From NCBI RefSeq assembly GCF_001598555.1, contig NZ_BCZE01000012.1, forward strand, positions 62,001 through 126,000: a stretch of DNA of 64,000 nucleotides, given 5' to 3'. The position numbers were made by a program, and so were the translations under genes. Below, in pieces: positions 37,004 through 47,352 of the stretch (positions are counted from its first letter, which is position 1; each line of letters opens with the position of its first letter). The notes under the pieces are model-generated. The model did not search any database, was not told the DNA's origin, and saw only the letters and a list, made by a program, of their open reading frames with translations. The stretch comes from Novosphingobium rosa NBRC 15208 (lineage in GTDB: Bacteria; Pseudomonadota; Alphaproteobacteria; Sphingomonadales; Sphingomonadaceae).

Positions 37004-39244
37004 ATGTCACAGAATATGACCCCTTCCATGCGCCGATGGCCGCCTCGTTGGTGGCGCCGGGCGCAGGTCTATCTGCGGCGTGTGAACATCTTCCCATGGC
37101 TGGAAGGCATTGCGCTGGTCTCGTTCATGGCCGCCACGCTTTCGGCCTATCTGGTTCTCTCGGACCAGTCGGACAAGGGGCAGTTGCTGAACTCGGCATT
37201 GACGGCGACCCTGCTGGTCGGCATGCTGGTGCCCGCCATGGCGATCCTGATGCTGATCGGCCGGCGCATGGCGCTGCGCCGCGCGGCTGAAAGCATCGGC
37301 TCCAAGGGGCGGCTGCATGTGCAGCTGGTGTTCCTCTTCTCGATGATCGCGGCGGTGCCCACGCTGCTGGTGGTGGTCTGCGCCTCATGGCTGTTCCAGT
37401 CGACCGGCGAGTTCTGGTTCACCGACAGTTCGCGCGGCATGCTGGAAAACGCCAACAAGCTGGCGCAGGGCTATTACGAGCAGAGCCAGCGCGACGTGTC
37501 CGACAATGCCATCGCCATGGCTTACGATGTGCACGATGCGCTCAGCCGGGTCTCGATGGTCAGCCGCGAGTTTCAGGAAGGCATTTCCTATCAGGTGCTC
37601 CAGCGCAAGCTGGATGAGGTGGCGATCCTGCAGAAGGAGCCCAACGGCGCCCTGAACACGGTCGCCTTCATCGACCCCAGCGGCAAGCCGCCCACGCCCC
37701 CGAAGCCCGAGGTGGTGCGGCGCATCGATGCCGGCGAGCCCATCGTGGTCAACACCAATGCCGACCGGATCGAGGTGGTGACGCCGATCGACCGCCGCAG
37801 CGGCATCTATCTCTTTGCCGCGCGCCGTTCGGACCTTCTGGCGATCACTCAGGGCCGCCGCGCCGATAACATCGTGCGCGCCTATCAGGTGCTCACGCAG
37901 AAAGCGCGGCTGCTGCAATTGCGCTTCAACGTGGCGCTGTTCATCGCCTCGCTGGCGCTGGTGGGCCTGTCCGTGTGGTTCGCCCTGCGCTTTGCCGACC
38001 GGCAGGTGCAGCCGCTGGCCGAGCTGGTCGCCGCCGCCCGCCGCGTGGGCGCGGGCGATTTCGCCCAGCGTGTGGAGGGCAGGGCCGGGTCGGACGAGAT
38101 CGGTCTGCTCAACCGGGCCTTCAACCGCATGACCGGGCAGATCGAGCGGCAGACGCTGGCGCTCGTCGGCGCCAACCAGCAGATCGGTGAGCGCCGCGCT
38201 TTTATCGAGGCGGTGCTGGAATCGGTCACGGCAGGCGTGATTTCGCTCGATGGCGCGGGGCGTGTGCTGCTGATGAACTCCTCGGCGCAGAAGCTGCTGC
38301 GCCCTGCCGATGCCGCGCCGCCAGAAGGCCTCCTGCTGGCCGAGATCGCCCCCCAGCTGGCCGGTCTGGTCGTGCCGGGGGCCAATGAAGGCATCGTGCA
38401 ATATGCCAAGGGCAGCGAATTGCTGACCTTGGCCGTGAAGGTCACCGGCAACCCTTCGGGCGCGGTGCTGACCTTCGAGGATATCACGCGGCAATTGCTC
38501 GATCAGCGCCAGGCCGCATGGTCCGACGTGGCGCGGCGCATCGCGCATGAGATCAAGAACCCGCTCACCCCGATCCAGCTGGCCACGGAACGCCTGAAGC
38601 GCCGCTATCGCAAGCAGATCGTGGACGATGGCGAGCTCTTCGAGGAACTGACCCAGACGATCATCCGGCAGGTGGGCGATCTGCGCAAGATGGTGGATGA
38701 ATTCTCCTCCTTCGCGCGCCTGCCCAAACCGGTGTTCCGCAATGAGGATCCCGCCGATCTGGCGCGTCAGGCCATGTTCCTGCAGGAGGTGGCGCGGCCC
38801 GATATCAGCTTCGCCTTCTTGGCGGGCGAGGATGTCAGCCAGATCGCCTGCGATCGCCATCAGTTCGGTCAGGCCATGACCAATGTGCTGAAAAACGCCA
38901 CCGAAGCGGTCGAGGCGCAGGCCAAGAACGCTGGCGAGGACTACCGCGGCCGCATCACGCTGGGCCTCACCGGCGCGGAGGACAGCGTCACCGTCACCAT
39001 CACCGACAATGGCATCGGCCTGCCTCAGGACCGGGAGCGCATTGTCGAACCCTATGTCACCACGCGTGAAAAGGGCACGGGCCTTGGTCTGGCCATCGTG
39101 AAGAAGATCATCGAGGAGCATGGGGGCGATATGGCCTTTGCCTCGGTGGATACGGGGGGCACCCAAGTCACCATGCGCTTTGCGCGCGATCCGCTGGACG
39201 ACAAGCCTGCCGCTGACAGGCGCGTCGGTGAAGCGGCAGAGTAG
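37004..39244 (+). CDS. ntrY: Membrane sensor histidine kinase NtrY
   Basis: NtrY is the sensor partner of NtrX, linked to nitrogen and redox control in alphaproteobacteria. The 746-residue protein has two N-terminal and further transmembrane segments ([59 protein letters not shown]), an extracytoplasmic region, another helix near residue 310, then HAMP, PAS and kinase domains with the phosphorylated His515 in [14 protein letters not shown]. The ATP-binding NALKN-type N box, DNGIGLP and [12 protein letters not shown] are intact. ntrX follows 18 bp later. Confidence 0.95.
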   Translation: MSQNMTPSMRRWPPRWWRRAQVYLRRVNIFPWLEGIALVSFMAATLSAYLVLSDQSDKGQLLNSALTATLLVGMLVPAMAILMLIGRRMALRRAAESIGSKGRLHVQLVFLFSMIAAVPTLLVVVCASWLFQSTGEFWFTDSSRGMLENANKLAQGYYEQSQRDVSDNAIAMAYDVHDALSRVSMVSREFQEGISYQVLQRKLDEVAILQKEPNGALNTVAFIDPSGKPPTPPKPEVVRRIDAGEPIVVNTNADRIEVVTPIDRRSGIYLFAARRSDLLAITQGRRADNIVRAYQVLTQKARLLQLRFNVALFIASLALVGLSVWFALRFADRQVQPLAELVAAARRVGAGDFAQRVEGRAGSDEIGLLNRAFNRMTGQIERQTLALVGANQQIGERRAFIEAVLESVTAGVISLDGAGRVLLMNSSAQKLLRPADAAPPEGLLLAEIAPQLAGLVVPGANEGIVQYAKGSELLTLAVKVTGNPSGAVLTFEDITRQLLDQRQAAWSDVARRIAHEIKNPLTPIQLATERLKRRYRKQIVDDGELFEELTQTIIRQVGDLRKMVDEFSSFARLPKPVFRNEDPADLARQAMFLQEVARPDISFAFLAGEDVSQIACDRHQFGQAMTNVLKNATEAVEAQAKNAGEDYRGRITLGLTGAEDSVTVTITDNGIGLPQDRERIVEPYVTTREKGTGLGLAIVKKIIEEHGGDMAFASVDTGGTQVTMRFARDPLDDKPAADRRVGEAAE

Positions 39245-39262
39245 TAAGGAACGGACATCTCC

Positions 39263-40648
39263 ATGGCACTCGATATCCTGGTCGTCGACGATGAGAAGGA
39301 CATTCGCGATCTGGTCGCGGGTGTGCTCTCCGACGAGGGCTATGACTGCAGAACGGCGGGCGACAGCCGCGCCGCTCTGGAGGCGGTGGACAAGCGGCGC
39401 CCCTCGCTGGTGCTGCTCGACGTGTGGCTGCACGGCAGCCCGATGGACGGGCTTGAGGTGCTTGACGCGATCAAGGCGCGTGAGCCCGATCTGCCGGTGA
39501 TCATCTTCTCGGGGCACGGCAACATCGATACGGCCGTGGCCGCGATCGGGCGCGGGGCGATGGATTTCATCGAAAAACCCTTCGAGACCGAGCGCCTTTT
39601 GCACCTTGTGGAACGCGCCACCGAGACGGAGCGCCTGCGCCGCGAGAACGCAAGGCTGAAGCTGGACATCACGCAGGGCGAGGAGTTCACCGGCAATTCC
39701 AGCGCGATCAACCACGTTCGCGCAACGCTGAAACGCGTTGCCAACACCGGCAGCCGCCTGCTGATCTCGGGCCCTTCCGGCGCGGGCAAGGAGGTGGCCG
39801 CGCGCCTGCTCCACAGCTGGAGCCCGCGTGCGACGAACCCCTTCGTCAGCGTCAATTCCGCCCGCATCACCCCCGAACGCTTTGAGGAAGAGCTGTTTGG
39901 TGAGGAGCAGAACGGCAAGCTGGTGCGCGCCGGCCTGCTGGAGATGGCCGATGGCGGCACGCTGTACCTCGATGAGGTGGGCGATATGCCGCTGTCCACC
40001 CAGGCCCGCATCCTGCGCGTGCTGACCGATCAGGCCTTTGCCCGTGTCGGCGGGGCGCGGCAGCTGCGGGTCGATGTGCGCGTGGTCTCCTCCACCAGCC
40101 GCAATCTGGAGAAGGAAATCGCCGAAAAGCGCTTCCGCGAGGATCTGTTCTATCGTCTGAACGTGGTGCCGGTCCATGTGCCGCCGCTTTCGGAACGCCG
40201 TGATGACGTGCCCGCGCTGGTCAGCCATTTCTTCGCGCGTTACGCCAACGATCAGGGCCTGCCGCCGCCCGACATCAGCCTGGAGGCGATGGCCGCGCTG
40301 CAGGCCTATGAATGGCCGGGCAATGTGCGCCAGCTGCGCAATGTGGTGGAGCGCACCGTGATCCTCGCTCCGCGTGAGAGGCTCGGCATCATCGAGCCCG
40401 ATATGCTGCCCGGCGAGATCGTCACCGGCCGTCTGGCTGGCGATGGCGGCATGTCGGCGCTGATGGGCGTGCCGCTGCGTGAAGCGCGCGAGAATTTCGA
40501 GCGCGAATATCTGCGTGTCCAGATCCGCCGCTTTTCGGGCAACATTTCCAAGACCGCCAGCTTCATCGGCATGGAACGTTCCGCACTGCACCGCAAACTC
40601 AAGCTGCTGGGCATGGGCGAGCGCCGTGAGGATGAAGAGGAGGAGTAA
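39263..40648 (+). CDS. ntrX: Response regulator NtrX
   Basis: NtrX (461 residues) has a receiver domain with Asp53, an AAA+ ATPase domain (Walker A GPSGAGKE, Walker [10 protein letters not shown]) and a C-terminal Fis-like helix-turn-helix ([20 protein letters not shown]). The GAFTGA loop needed to contact sigma-54 is missing: the sequence reads [19 protein letters not shown] where NtrC has GHEKGAFTGA. It therefore probably does not activate sigma-54 directly but acts as a DNA-binding regulator. The C-terminus is acidic (EDEEEE). A terminator-like hairpin spans the stop codon. Confidence 0.95.
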   Translation: MALDILVVDDEKDIRDLVAGVLSDEGYDCRTAGDSRAALEAVDKRRPSLVLLDVWLHGSPMDGLEVLDAIKAREPDLPVIIFSGHGNIDTAVAAIGRGAMDFIEKPFETERLLHLVERATETERLRRENARLKLDITQGEEFTGNSSAINHVRATLKRVANTGSRLLISGPSGAGKEVAARLLHSWSPRATNPFVSVNSARITPERFEEELFGEEQNGKLVRAGLLEMADGGTLYLDEVGDMPLSTQARILRVLTDQAFARVGGARQLRVDVRVVSSTSRNLEKEIAEKRFREDLFYRLNVVPVHVPPLSERRDDVPALVSHFFARYANDQGLPPPDISLEAMAALQAYEWPGNVRQLRNVVERTVILAPRERLGIIEPDMLPGEIVTGRLAGDGGMSALMGVPLREARENFEREYLRVQIRRFSGNISKTASFIGMERSALHRKLKLLGMGERREDEEEE

Positions 40649-40660
40649 GGGCCTCTTTTT
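40635..40660 (+). terminator. Intrinsic terminator after ntrX
   Basis: AAGAGG (40635-40640) pairs with CCTCTT (40652-40657) around the stop codon, followed by a run of T residues to 40660. The stem is only six base pairs, so efficiency is uncertain. Confidence 0.45.
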
Positions 40661-40753
40661 ACACGCTGAGACAATTTAGGCCATTTACGCTGCAAGCGCG
40701 AAACATTATTCACTCACATCAGACGTCGGCAACCCGAGAATCGGGTGCCAGAT

Positions 40754-40795
40754 CGCGGGTGGCCCCACCGCCCGCCAAAAAAAAGGAGCAAAAAC
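40754..40795 (+). promoter_or_regulatory. hfq leader: GC hairpin and A-rich ribosome-binding region
   Basis: GCGGGTGG and CCGCCCGC form an eight-pair stem (one G-U) at about 40756-40777. It is followed by eight A residues, GGAG, and CAAAAAC just before the hfq ATG. The A-rich stretch over the ribosome-binding site resembles the ARN sites bound by the distal face of Hfq. Hfq represses its own mRNA in enterics and rhizobia, so feedback control is plausible here. Confidence 0.4.
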
Positions 40796-41437
40796 ATGAC
40801 TGAAGCAACCGAAACCTCGGAAACCCCTGAGGTCGTGAAGCCTGCACGCAAGCTCTCGGCGCGCCCCAAGCTCAAGGCTCCCACCCCGCCTCCCGCCCCC
40901 GAGGTTGAGGCAGCACCGGCTCCTGCTTCCGCGGCGGCTCCGTCGGGCAAGGGTGGCCAAAACCTTCAGGACCAGTTCCTCAACCACCTGCGCAAAAACA
41001 AGACCCCGGTGACGATGTTCCTCGTCAAGGGCGTGAAGTTGCAGGGTATTGTCACCTGGTTTGACAATTTCTCGATCCTGCTGCGCCGCGATGGCCAGTC
41101 GCAGCTGGTTTACAAGCATGCCGTCTCGACGATCATGCCCAGCACCCCCATCGACACGCGCCTGTTCGGCAGCGGCACCGATGGCGGCAAGAAGGCCCGT
41201 CTGCTTCAGGACGTGTTCCTCTCCAGCATCCGCGCTGCAGAGGCGCAGGTCACGATGTTCCTGGTGAACGGTGTGATGCTTCAGGGCCGCGTGGCGGCTT
41301 ACGATCTGTTCTGCATGCTGCTGGAGCGTGAAGGTTACGTCCAGCTGGCCTATAAACATGCCGTTTCCACCATTCAGCCACTGACCCCGGTTGATCTGAC
41401 CGGTGAATGGGACGGCGAAGAGGATTCCAACGCCTGA
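40796..41437 (+). CDS. hfq: Hfq RNA chaperone with two tandem Sm domains
   Basis: Hfq binds small RNAs and mRNAs. This 213-residue protein has a Pro/Ala-rich N-terminal tail (1-52), a first Sm domain (about 56-115, [14 protein letters not shown] then [10 protein letters not shown]) and a second (about 136-195, [14 protein letters not shown] then [10 protein letters not shown]). The YKH proximal-site motif occurs twice (106-108, 186-188). Typical Hfq is 70-100 residues with one domain, so a trimer of fused pairs could form the hexameric ring. The second domain has lost the basic rim residues (SIRAAEAQ against HLRKNKTP). An AAGGAG site precedes the ATG at 40796. hflX overlaps its 3' end. Confidence 0.95.
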   Translation: MTEATETSETPEVVKPARKLSARPKLKAPTPPPAPEVEAAPAPASAAAPSGKGGQNLQDQFLNHLRKNKTPVTMFLVKGVKLQGIVTWFDNFSILLRRDGQSQLVYKHAVSTIMPSTPIDTRLFGSGTDGGKKARLLQDVFLSSIRAAEAQVTMFLVNGVMLQGRVAAYDLFCMLLEREGYVQLAYKHAVSTIQPLTPVDLTGEWDGEEDSNA

Positions 41438-42792
41438 CTTTCCATATCGATGACTCGAAGGGCGAGGTGACGCGCGGCGCGCGTGCCCTCGTCGTATGCC
41501 CCGACATCCGCGGGCGGGCCGCCACCACCAGCGACCCGGCCGCACGGATCGAGGAGGCCAAGGGCTTGGCGCTGGCCATCGGGCTGGAGATCGCCGAGGC
41601 CTTTGCTGTGCCCATCCGCGAGGCACGCCCCGGCACGCTGTTCGGCGAGGGCCAGATCGACAACATCATGGTGCAATGCACCCTGCACGAGGCCGAGCTG
41701 GTGATCGTGGATGGTTCGCTTTCGGCGGTGCAGCAGCGCAATCTTGAGGAAAAGCTCAAGCGCAAGGTGATCGACCGCACCGGTCTGATCCTGGAAATCT
41801 TCGGCGAGCGCGCGGCGACCGCCGAAGGTCGCCTGCAGGTCGAGCTGGCCCATCTGGACTATCAGGCGGGCCGTCTGGTGCGCAGCTGGACTCACCTTGA
41901 GCGTCAGCGCGGCGGCTTCGGCTTCCTGGGCGGCCCGGGCGAAACGCAGATCGAGGCCGACCGTCGCATGATCCGCGACCGCATGGCCCGCATCCGCCGC
42001 GAGCTGGAGCAGGTGCGCCGCACGCGCGGGTTGCACCGCGAGAGGCGCGGCAAGGCGCCCTGGCCGGTGCTGGCGCTGGTGGGCTACACCAATGCGGGCA
42101 AATCGACGCTGTTCAACCGGCTGACCGGTGCTGGCGTGATGGCGCAGGACCTGCTTTTCGCCACGCTGGACCCGACGATGCGCGCCATCCGTCTGGCGGG
42201 CGTCGACAAGGCGATCCTCTCGGATACGGTGGGCTTTATTTCGGACCTGCCGACGCAGCTGGTCGCCGCTTTCCGCGCCACGCTGGAAGAGGTGACCGCC
42301 GCCGATGTGGTGATCCATGTGCGCGATATCGCCAATCCCGAAACAGCCTCGCAAAAGGCGCATGTTCTGGATGTGCTGGCCGATCTGGGACTAATGGAGG
42401 AGGGCGGCTTCGCCCCCAAGGTTCCTGTCATCGAGGTGTGGAACAAGTGGGACCTGCTGCCCGCCGACCAGATCGCCGATCTGCTGCGCGCCGCGCGTCA
42501 GCAGCGCGAGGATGAGGACCAGCTGATCGTGCCGCTCTCGGCGTTGACGGGCGAGGGCTGTGAGGAACTGCTCGAAGCCGCCGGGCGCCTGCTGACGGGT
42601 GATGCGCGGGAACATCTCCTCACGCTCGAGGCGGGCGATGGCCAGCGTCTGGCCTGGCTGCATGCCCATGGCGATGTGCTGGAAGACAGCGACGCGGGCG
42701 AGGGCGAGGATCATCGCCGGCGCCTGCGCGTGCGCCTGACGCCGCGCGAATGGGGCCGCTATTGCAGGTTGAGTGAGGATCTGGAGGGCTAG
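41407..42792 (+). CDS. hflX: GTPase HflX
   Basis: HflX is a ribosome-binding GTPase that splits stalled ribosomes. The 461-residue protein has an N-terminal nucleotide-binding domain ([24 protein letters not shown]), the [13 protein letters not shown] block, and a G domain with [18 protein letters not shown] and NKWD. The ATG at 41407 lies inside the end of hfq (31-bp overlap in another frame), suggesting coupling as in the hfq-hflX order of many proteobacteria. The first ten residues ([10 protein letters not shown]) are weakly supported. Confidence 0.93.
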   Translation: MGRRRGFQRLTFHIDDSKGEVTRGARALVVCPDIRGRAATTSDPAARIEEAKGLALAIGLEIAEAFAVPIREARPGTLFGEGQIDNIMVQCTLHEAELVIVDGSLSAVQQRNLEEKLKRKVIDRTGLILEIFGERAATAEGRLQVELAHLDYQAGRLVRSWTHLERQRGGFGFLGGPGETQIEADRRMIRDRMARIRRELEQVRRTRGLHRERRGKAPWPVLALVGYTNAGKSTLFNRLTGAGVMAQDLLFATLDPTMRAIRLAGVDKAILSDTVGFISDLPTQLVAAFRATLEEVTAADVVIHVRDIANPETASQKAHVLDVLADLGLMEEGGFAPKVPVIEVWNKWDLLPADQIADLLRAARQQREDEDQLIVPLSALTGEGCEELLEAAGRLLTGDAREHLLTLEAGDGQRLAWLHAHGDVLEDSDAGEGEDHRRRLRVRLTPREWGRYCRLSEDLEG

Positions 42793-42805
42793 AGCGCGGC
42801 GGCGC

Positions 42806-43594
42806 TCAGACCGTTAAGCCCTTCTCGCGTCGCTTGACGGCCTGCCACAGTTCCTCCTGCTCATCGAGCGACAGGGCCGCGAAATCCCGGCCCTGTTCGC
42901 TTGAGAGCGTTTCCATCCCGCGATAGCGGCGCTCGAATTTGGCATTGGCGGCGCGCAAGGCTTCCTCGGGCGCCACGCCATAAGCCCGCGTCACATTGAC
43001 GGCGGCGAAGAGCAGATCGCCCGCTTCCTCGATACGCTCGGCCTCATTGGTTGCTTCGGCCAGTTCCTGCACTTCCTCGGAGAGCTTGGCGACGGGGCCT
43101 TCGGTATCGGGCCAGTCAAAACCCTGCCGTACCGCGCGCTTCTGCAGCTTCTCCGCCCGCATCAGCGCGGGCAGCGCCTGAGCCACCCCATCCATCGCGC
43201 TGGTTGCGCCCTTGGCTTCACGCTCGCTGGCCTTCTGGGCTTCCCAGCGGGTCTCGCGTGACCAGTCCTGCCCGGCTTCATCGCCGAAGATATGCGGGTG
43301 GCGTTTTTCCATCTTGGCCGCGATCCCGGCGGCGACATCGTCGAAGCTGAAATGCCCCGCTTCCTCGGCCATACGGGCATGGAAGACCACCTGCAGCAGC
43401 AGATCGCCCAGCTCCTCGCGCAGATCGGCCATATCGTCACGCTCGATGGCGTCGGCGACCTCATAGGCTTCTTCGATGGTGTAGGGCGCGATGGTGGCGA
43501 AAGTCTGCGCCACATCCCATTCACACCCCTTCGCAGGATCGCGCAGCCGGGCCATGATGGCGAGCAAACGGTCGAGAGAAGGGCTGGCGGTCAT
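42806..43594 (-). CDS. mazG: Nucleoside triphosphate pyrophosphohydrolase MazG
   Basis: MazG hydrolyses NTPs to NMPs and pyrophosphate, helping house-cleaning and stress control. The 262-residue protein carries two MazG domains: the first with YTIEEAYEVADAIERDD and LREELGDLLLQVVFHA, the second with KLSEEVQELAEA and EAGDLLFAAVNV, which hold the metal-binding Glu/Asp residues. The ATG at 43594 (MTASPSLDRLLAIMARL) fits the family start; the frame is open to 43651 through a hairpin. It is convergent with hflX across 13 bp. Confidence 0.94.
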   Translation of the reverse strand: MTASPSLDRLLAIMARLRDPAKGCEWDVAQTFATIAPYTIEEAYEVADAIERDDMADLREELGDLLLQVVFHARMAEEAGHFSFDDVAAGIAAKMEKRHPHIFGDEAGQDWSRETRWEAQKASEREAKGATSAMDGVAQALPALMRAEKLQKRAVRQGFDWPDTEGPVAKLSEEVQELAEATNEAERIEEAGDLLFAAVNVTRAYGVAPEEALRAANAKFERRYRGMETLSSEQGRDFAALSLDEQEELWQAVKRREKGLTV

Positions 43595-43606
43595 CGGGAA
43601 ACCTCG

Positions 43607-43636
43607 CGGCAGAGGGAAGGGCACCTTGCCCTCTGC
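43607..43636 (-). terminator. Hairpin between glpQ-like gene and mazG
   Basis: GGCAGAGGG (43607-43615) pairs perfectly with CCCTCTGCC (43628-43636), nine base pairs around a 12-base loop. It follows the phosphodiesterase gene by about 30 bp on the minus strand and precedes mazG. There is no T-run, so it may be a weak terminator or a leader hairpin of mazG. Confidence 0.35.
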
Positions 43637-43666
43637 CATGGAGCGTCCCACTTTGCCAACAGGCCT

Positions 43667-44806
43667 TTACGCCTGATCGACAACCTTGCGGCCAAGCGCA
43701 GGATCGTCAGTGAAGAAACCGTCGAGCTGCAGCGTCTTCAGATAATGGCTGATCTCGGCCAGACTGCCCTCGACATTGCGCGCGCCATCGCCCGCGCCAT
43801 TCCGGAAATCACCGGCGAGGAAGTGGTTCTCAGGACGGAAAGTCCAGGTGCCAACCAGCATGCCCGCCTTGCGCGCCGCAATATGCAGACCGGTGGGTGC
43901 GGCCATTTTGCCGTCCTTGCCCAGCGGAATATACATGCGCGTGGGTGGAGCGAACCAGTCGGCGTAAGTCGCCATATCGGCCATGGCGGTGGGGGTGAAC
44001 AGGTCTTTCCAAACCCTTTTGTCGCCCTTGGCCGTGAAATCGGCGGGGCTTTCATCGGGCGCGCCGATCAACTGCATCAACTGCACATTGGGCTTGTCGG
44101 CCACGGCCTTTTTCAGGCTGCGCAGATTGGCGGTCTCGAAGCTCTGCACGATCACGGGCGCGGTCTTCAGGTAACGGCTGGCGTTGAGCCGCTCCAGAAA
44201 GCGTCCTTCCTGAGGCAGGCCGATCCCGGCGAAATAGGTGGAGTGCTTGATTTCGGGAATGATGCCGATGATGCGGCCGCGCGCGGCGCTTTCCGCCGCC
44301 ACGAAGTCGATCATCTCTTCCAGCGTCACGATCTGGAATTCACCATCATAGGAATGGCTTTCCGTGCGCATACCCTCAAGGCGTTCCCTGGCACGCAGGG
44401 TTTTCAGTTCGGCCAGCGTGAAGTCCTCGGTGAACCAGCCGGTCAGTTGCTCGCCATCGACGGTCTTGGTCACCTTGCGCGATGCGAATTCAGGATGTGC
44501 CGCAACATTGGTGGTTTCGGCGATGTTGTTTTCATGGCGGATCACCAGCACGCCATCCCTGGTGCTCACCAGATCGGGTTCGACAAAATCGGCCCCATCC
44601 TGGATCGCCTTGGCATAGGAGCCCAGCGTGTGCTCCGGGCGCAGGGCGGAGCACCCCCGATGCCCCATCACAACCGGCTTGGCAGGACGTTGGCGCATGG
44701 GAACAGCTCCGTTAACCATAGACGTGAGGGGGCCGACCCCCATGGCGATGCCTGTTGCGGCAGTATAGCCCATCAGGCGGCGGCGGGAAATCGGCCCCAT
44801 CGTCAT
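43667..44806 (-). CDS. Periplasmic glycerophosphodiester phosphodiesterase (GlpQ-like)
   Basis: The 379-residue enzyme should cut glycerophosphodiesters to glycerol 3-phosphate and an alcohol. The N-terminus (ISRRRLMGYTAATGIAMG) has a Tat-type twin-arginine signal, so export in folded form is likely. The GDPD motifs are HRGCSALRPEHT and EPDLVSTRDGVLVIRHE, with the catalytic His pair and Glu/Asp metal ligands; IPEIKHSTYF follows. It starts four bases after the stop of the TonB-dependent receptor gene, so the two act together in uptake or scavenging. Confidence 0.93.
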   Translation of the reverse strand: MTMGPISRRRLMGYTAATGIAMGVGPLTSMVNGAVPMRQRPAKPVVMGHRGCSALRPEHTLGSYAKAIQDGADFVEPDLVSTRDGVLVIRHENNIAETTNVAAHPEFASRKVTKTVDGEQLTGWFTEDFTLAELKTLRARERLEGMRTESHSYDGEFQIVTLEEMIDFVAAESAARGRIIGIIPEIKHSTYFAGIGLPQEGRFLERLNASRYLKTAPVIVQSFETANLRSLKKAVADKPNVQLMQLIGAPDESPADFTAKGDKRVWKDLFTPTAMADMATYADWFAPPTRMYIPLGKDGKMAAPTGLHIAARKAGMLVGTWTFRPENHFLAGDFRNGAGDGARNVEGSLAEISHYLKTLQLDGFFTDDPALGRKVVDQA

Positions 44807-44810
44807 TGTC

Positions 44811-47300
44811 TTAAAACCCCAGCGAAAGCGTGCCGAACACCATGCGCGGCGCGATCGGATAGGCCGAGAAGCTGGACGCCGTATTGACAGACACGGTGGA
44901 CCAGCCGGTTGCGTTGAACAGGTTGGTCACATTCATGCTGATCTCTGCCTTGCGGGCGTGGATCCAGCGCTCGGGGATCTTGGCGGCGATCCGGGCCGAA
45001 ACCAGGAAGTAGCTGTCCACCATGCCATCGTTGACATAGGTGGCGTAGCGCTTGCCCACATAGTCACCGAAGAGCTGGACCTGGAAGGGCCCATTGTCCA
45101 GCGAGATGACGGTCTTGTTCATCCACTTGGGGCTGCCGGGCACCTGCTTGCCGCCGGTGGGCACCACATTGTTGACGGTGGTGAAGCCGCCGATACTGGT
45201 GCCGGTGGCCGCGCCCGTCGCGGTGGAATAGTCGCTCTGATAGACCGAGTTGTTGTAGCTGATGGCGTTGTAGATCGAGGCGATCGAGCCAAAGCGCAGC
45301 GTGGCGCCGGCGTCCACGCCATCGGTCTTCACATTGCCCACGTTGAACAGCGAGGTGGTGCCGCCGGTGATCGAGCCACCCGCGATGCCGCCCGGCGCCG
45401 CGCTGACCGAAAGCAGGCGGTTGCTGAAATCGACGTGGTAATAGTTGATCTGGCCCTCGATGCTGGTCACCGCGCTGTTGGTGAAGCTGTGCTTCGAGCG
45501 CAGACCCACTTCATAGGTCCATGAGCTTTCCGGGTGACCGTTGGCCTTGATGTAATTGAAGGCCTGCTGGTTGCCCACCGACCACGGATCGGCGCTGCCG
45601 CCGCCGCCGTAGGCCTGATACTGGCGCATGTTCTTCTGGATGTTGGCGTAGAATTCCTCGTGGCCGTTCACGTCCCACTTGGCGCCCACGGTGGGCAGGA
45701 ACCAGTTTTCGGTGTTGATGCGGCCCGAGGGCAGGCTGTCACCCGCGACCAGACCGGCATAGGAACCGACCTTGGGCTGGGCGATGAAGAAGCCATTGGC
45801 ATATTGCGCGCTGGTCTTGATGCCCGCCTCGACGGTCAGGCGGTTGGTCATCTTCCACGTGTCCTGCAGATGCAGCTGCAGGGTGTTCACGCGCATTTCA
45901 GCGGCATACTGCGTGAAGAGCGGGTTGCTCGGCGTGGTGTAGGGGGTGGAGCTGTCCGGATTGCTGGCATCCAGAGCATACCAGCGGCGCCAGGCATGCG
46001 AGCTGTTGTACTGATACCAGACGCCCGCCTCGATCGCGTGATTGCCGATATCGGCGTTCAGCGTCGAGATGATACCCTTGCGCATGATGCGATATTCGGT
46101 GGTGCGGGTCACGTAACCCGAGCCGCCCGTCGCCGCGACCAGATAGGACGAGGTGTTCGAATTGCTCTTCTGCGCCGTGGCGGTGGTGTAGCCCGGGGTC
46201 AGATAGGCATCGACCACGGTGATCGACTGGCCAAGCGGCCCGGCCACCACGCCTTCACCGTTGTTGTGGTGATAATAGACCTGGTTCGACCATTTCACAT
46301 GCTCGCCAAGGTTCAGATCATACTTGAGGTATCCAAGATAATCCGCGCGGTGAGCGTCAGAATAATAGTTGCGATAGTTCGAGCCGTCTCCGGCAGGCGT
46401 GTTGCCATAGGCATCCACATAATTGCGCGCGGTGGCGAAATTGGGATAGGTGTAGGGGCGGGTGTAAGGCACATTGGCCTGCACCGCATTGGCAGGCTTG
46501 GTGTAGATGACCGAGGCGTCTTCGTTGGGCTCGGTCTTGTCCGACCAGTCGAAATAGGCCGTCAGCTTGCCGATGTGATCTTCATGAACGAATTTGGCAT
46601 TGGCCTGCCAGCCGCCCTGAATGCCGGCGAAATCCCACGAACGCCCACGCTGGCGCGCCGCCGAGATATAAAGCTTGTTGCCACCGGCGAACTCGCCGCT
46701 GTCGATGCGGGCATAGGTGCGCGAAGTGCCATACATGCCGCCGGTCTGGTTGACCTGAACACCCATGCGGCTTTCGGGGTCGCTGCTGTAGACCTGAACC
46801 GCGCCGCCCAGATTGCTGGTGGAGGCAATGCCCAGTTCACCGGCGCCGGTGGCCACGACGGTGCGGCCCACATTTTCGCTGATCAGCGCGCGCTGAGGCG
46901 ACAGGCCATTGAAATTGCCGTAATTCTGGTCGCCCAGCGGCACGCCGTCCATCACATAGCCAAGCTGGCTGATCGAGAAACCGTGGATGAAGAGCTGAGC
47001 GTTCTGCTCGTTGTTACCCCACGGGTCGGCGGTGATGTAGAGGACGCCGGGCAGCGTCTGCATCGCCTTGAAGGGAGAGGCGCCAGGCAGGATCTTCTGG
47101 ATTTCCGCGCCGGCCACGGCAGTGCTGGAACGCGTCGCCTTGGCCGTGACGGTGATGGTTTCGGCGGTGTCTTCGTTCTCCGGCGCCGAGGCCGCGGCGG
47201 GAGCGTCAGCGGTATCGGCGGCGTGGGCCAGAACCGGTGCCAAGGCGAGGGCGGCGACCCCCGGCAGCATCAATGTGTTTACCAGTCTGCGAAAACTCAT
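44811..47300 (-). CDS. TonB-dependent outer-membrane receptor
   Basis: The 829-residue protein has a signal peptide (MSFRRLVNTLMLPGVAALAL, cleavage after AHA), a TonB box-like ETITVTA, a plug domain (GASPFKAMQTLPGV, LFIHGFSISQLGYVMDGVPL) and a long beta-barrel rich in Tyr, Asn and Thr that ends in LSLGF with a terminal Phe. The ligand cannot be read directly. The downstream phosphodiesterase suggests phospholipid head groups or another phosphodiester. ATG 47300 is preferred to 47318 because the signal peptide begins there. Confidence 0.9.
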   Translation of the reverse strand: MSFRRLVNTLMLPGVAALALAPVLAHAADTADAPAAASAPENEDTAETITVTAKATRSSTAVAGAEIQKILPGASPFKAMQTLPGVLYITADPWGNNEQNAQLFIHGFSISQLGYVMDGVPLGDQNYGNFNGLSPQRALISENVGRTVVATGAGELGIASTSNLGGAVQVYSSDPESRMGVQVNQTGGMYGTSRTYARIDSGEFAGGNKLYISAARQRGRSWDFAGIQGGWQANAKFVHEDHIGKLTAYFDWSDKTEPNEDASVIYTKPANAVQANVPYTRPYTYPNFATARNYVDAYGNTPAGDGSNYRNYYSDAHRADYLGYLKYDLNLGEHVKWSNQVYYHHNNGEGVVAGPLGQSITVVDAYLTPGYTTATAQKSNSNTSSYLVAATGGSGYVTRTTEYRIMRKGIISTLNADIGNHAIEAGVWYQYNSSHAWRRWYALDASNPDSSTPYTTPSNPLFTQYAAEMRVNTLQLHLQDTWKMTNRLTVEAGIKTSAQYANGFFIAQPKVGSYAGLVAGDSLPSGRINTENWFLPTVGAKWDVNGHEEFYANIQKNMRQYQAYGGGGSADPWSVGNQQAFNYIKANGHPESSWTYEVGLRSKHSFTNSAVTSIEGQINYYHVDFSNRLLSVSAAPGGIAGGSITGGTTSLFNVGNVKTDGVDAGATLRFGSIASIYNAISYNNSVYQSDYSTATGAATGTSIGGFTTVNNVVPTGGKQVPGSPKWMNKTVISLDNGPFQVQLFGDYVGKRYATYVNDGMVDSYFLVSARIAAKIPERWIHARKAEISMNVTNLFNATGWSTVSVNTASSFSAYPIAPRMVFGTLSLGF

Positions 47301-47352
47301 GGCGTGTCCCTCTAACATCGCGCTGCGGTTGCGAAGCCGCTAGAGGGTTGAG

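Noticed and set aside
37385..40591. Open minus-strand frame of 1068 codons opposite ntrY and ntrX
   Set aside because: It is antisense to two well-recognised genes, rich in His, Gln, Arg and Gly as expected from the reverse of GC-rich codons, and shows no domain.
45534..47315. Open plus-strand frame of 593 codons opposite the TonB-dependent receptor
   Set aside because: No domain or ribosome-binding site, and composition follows from the receptor codons read backwards.
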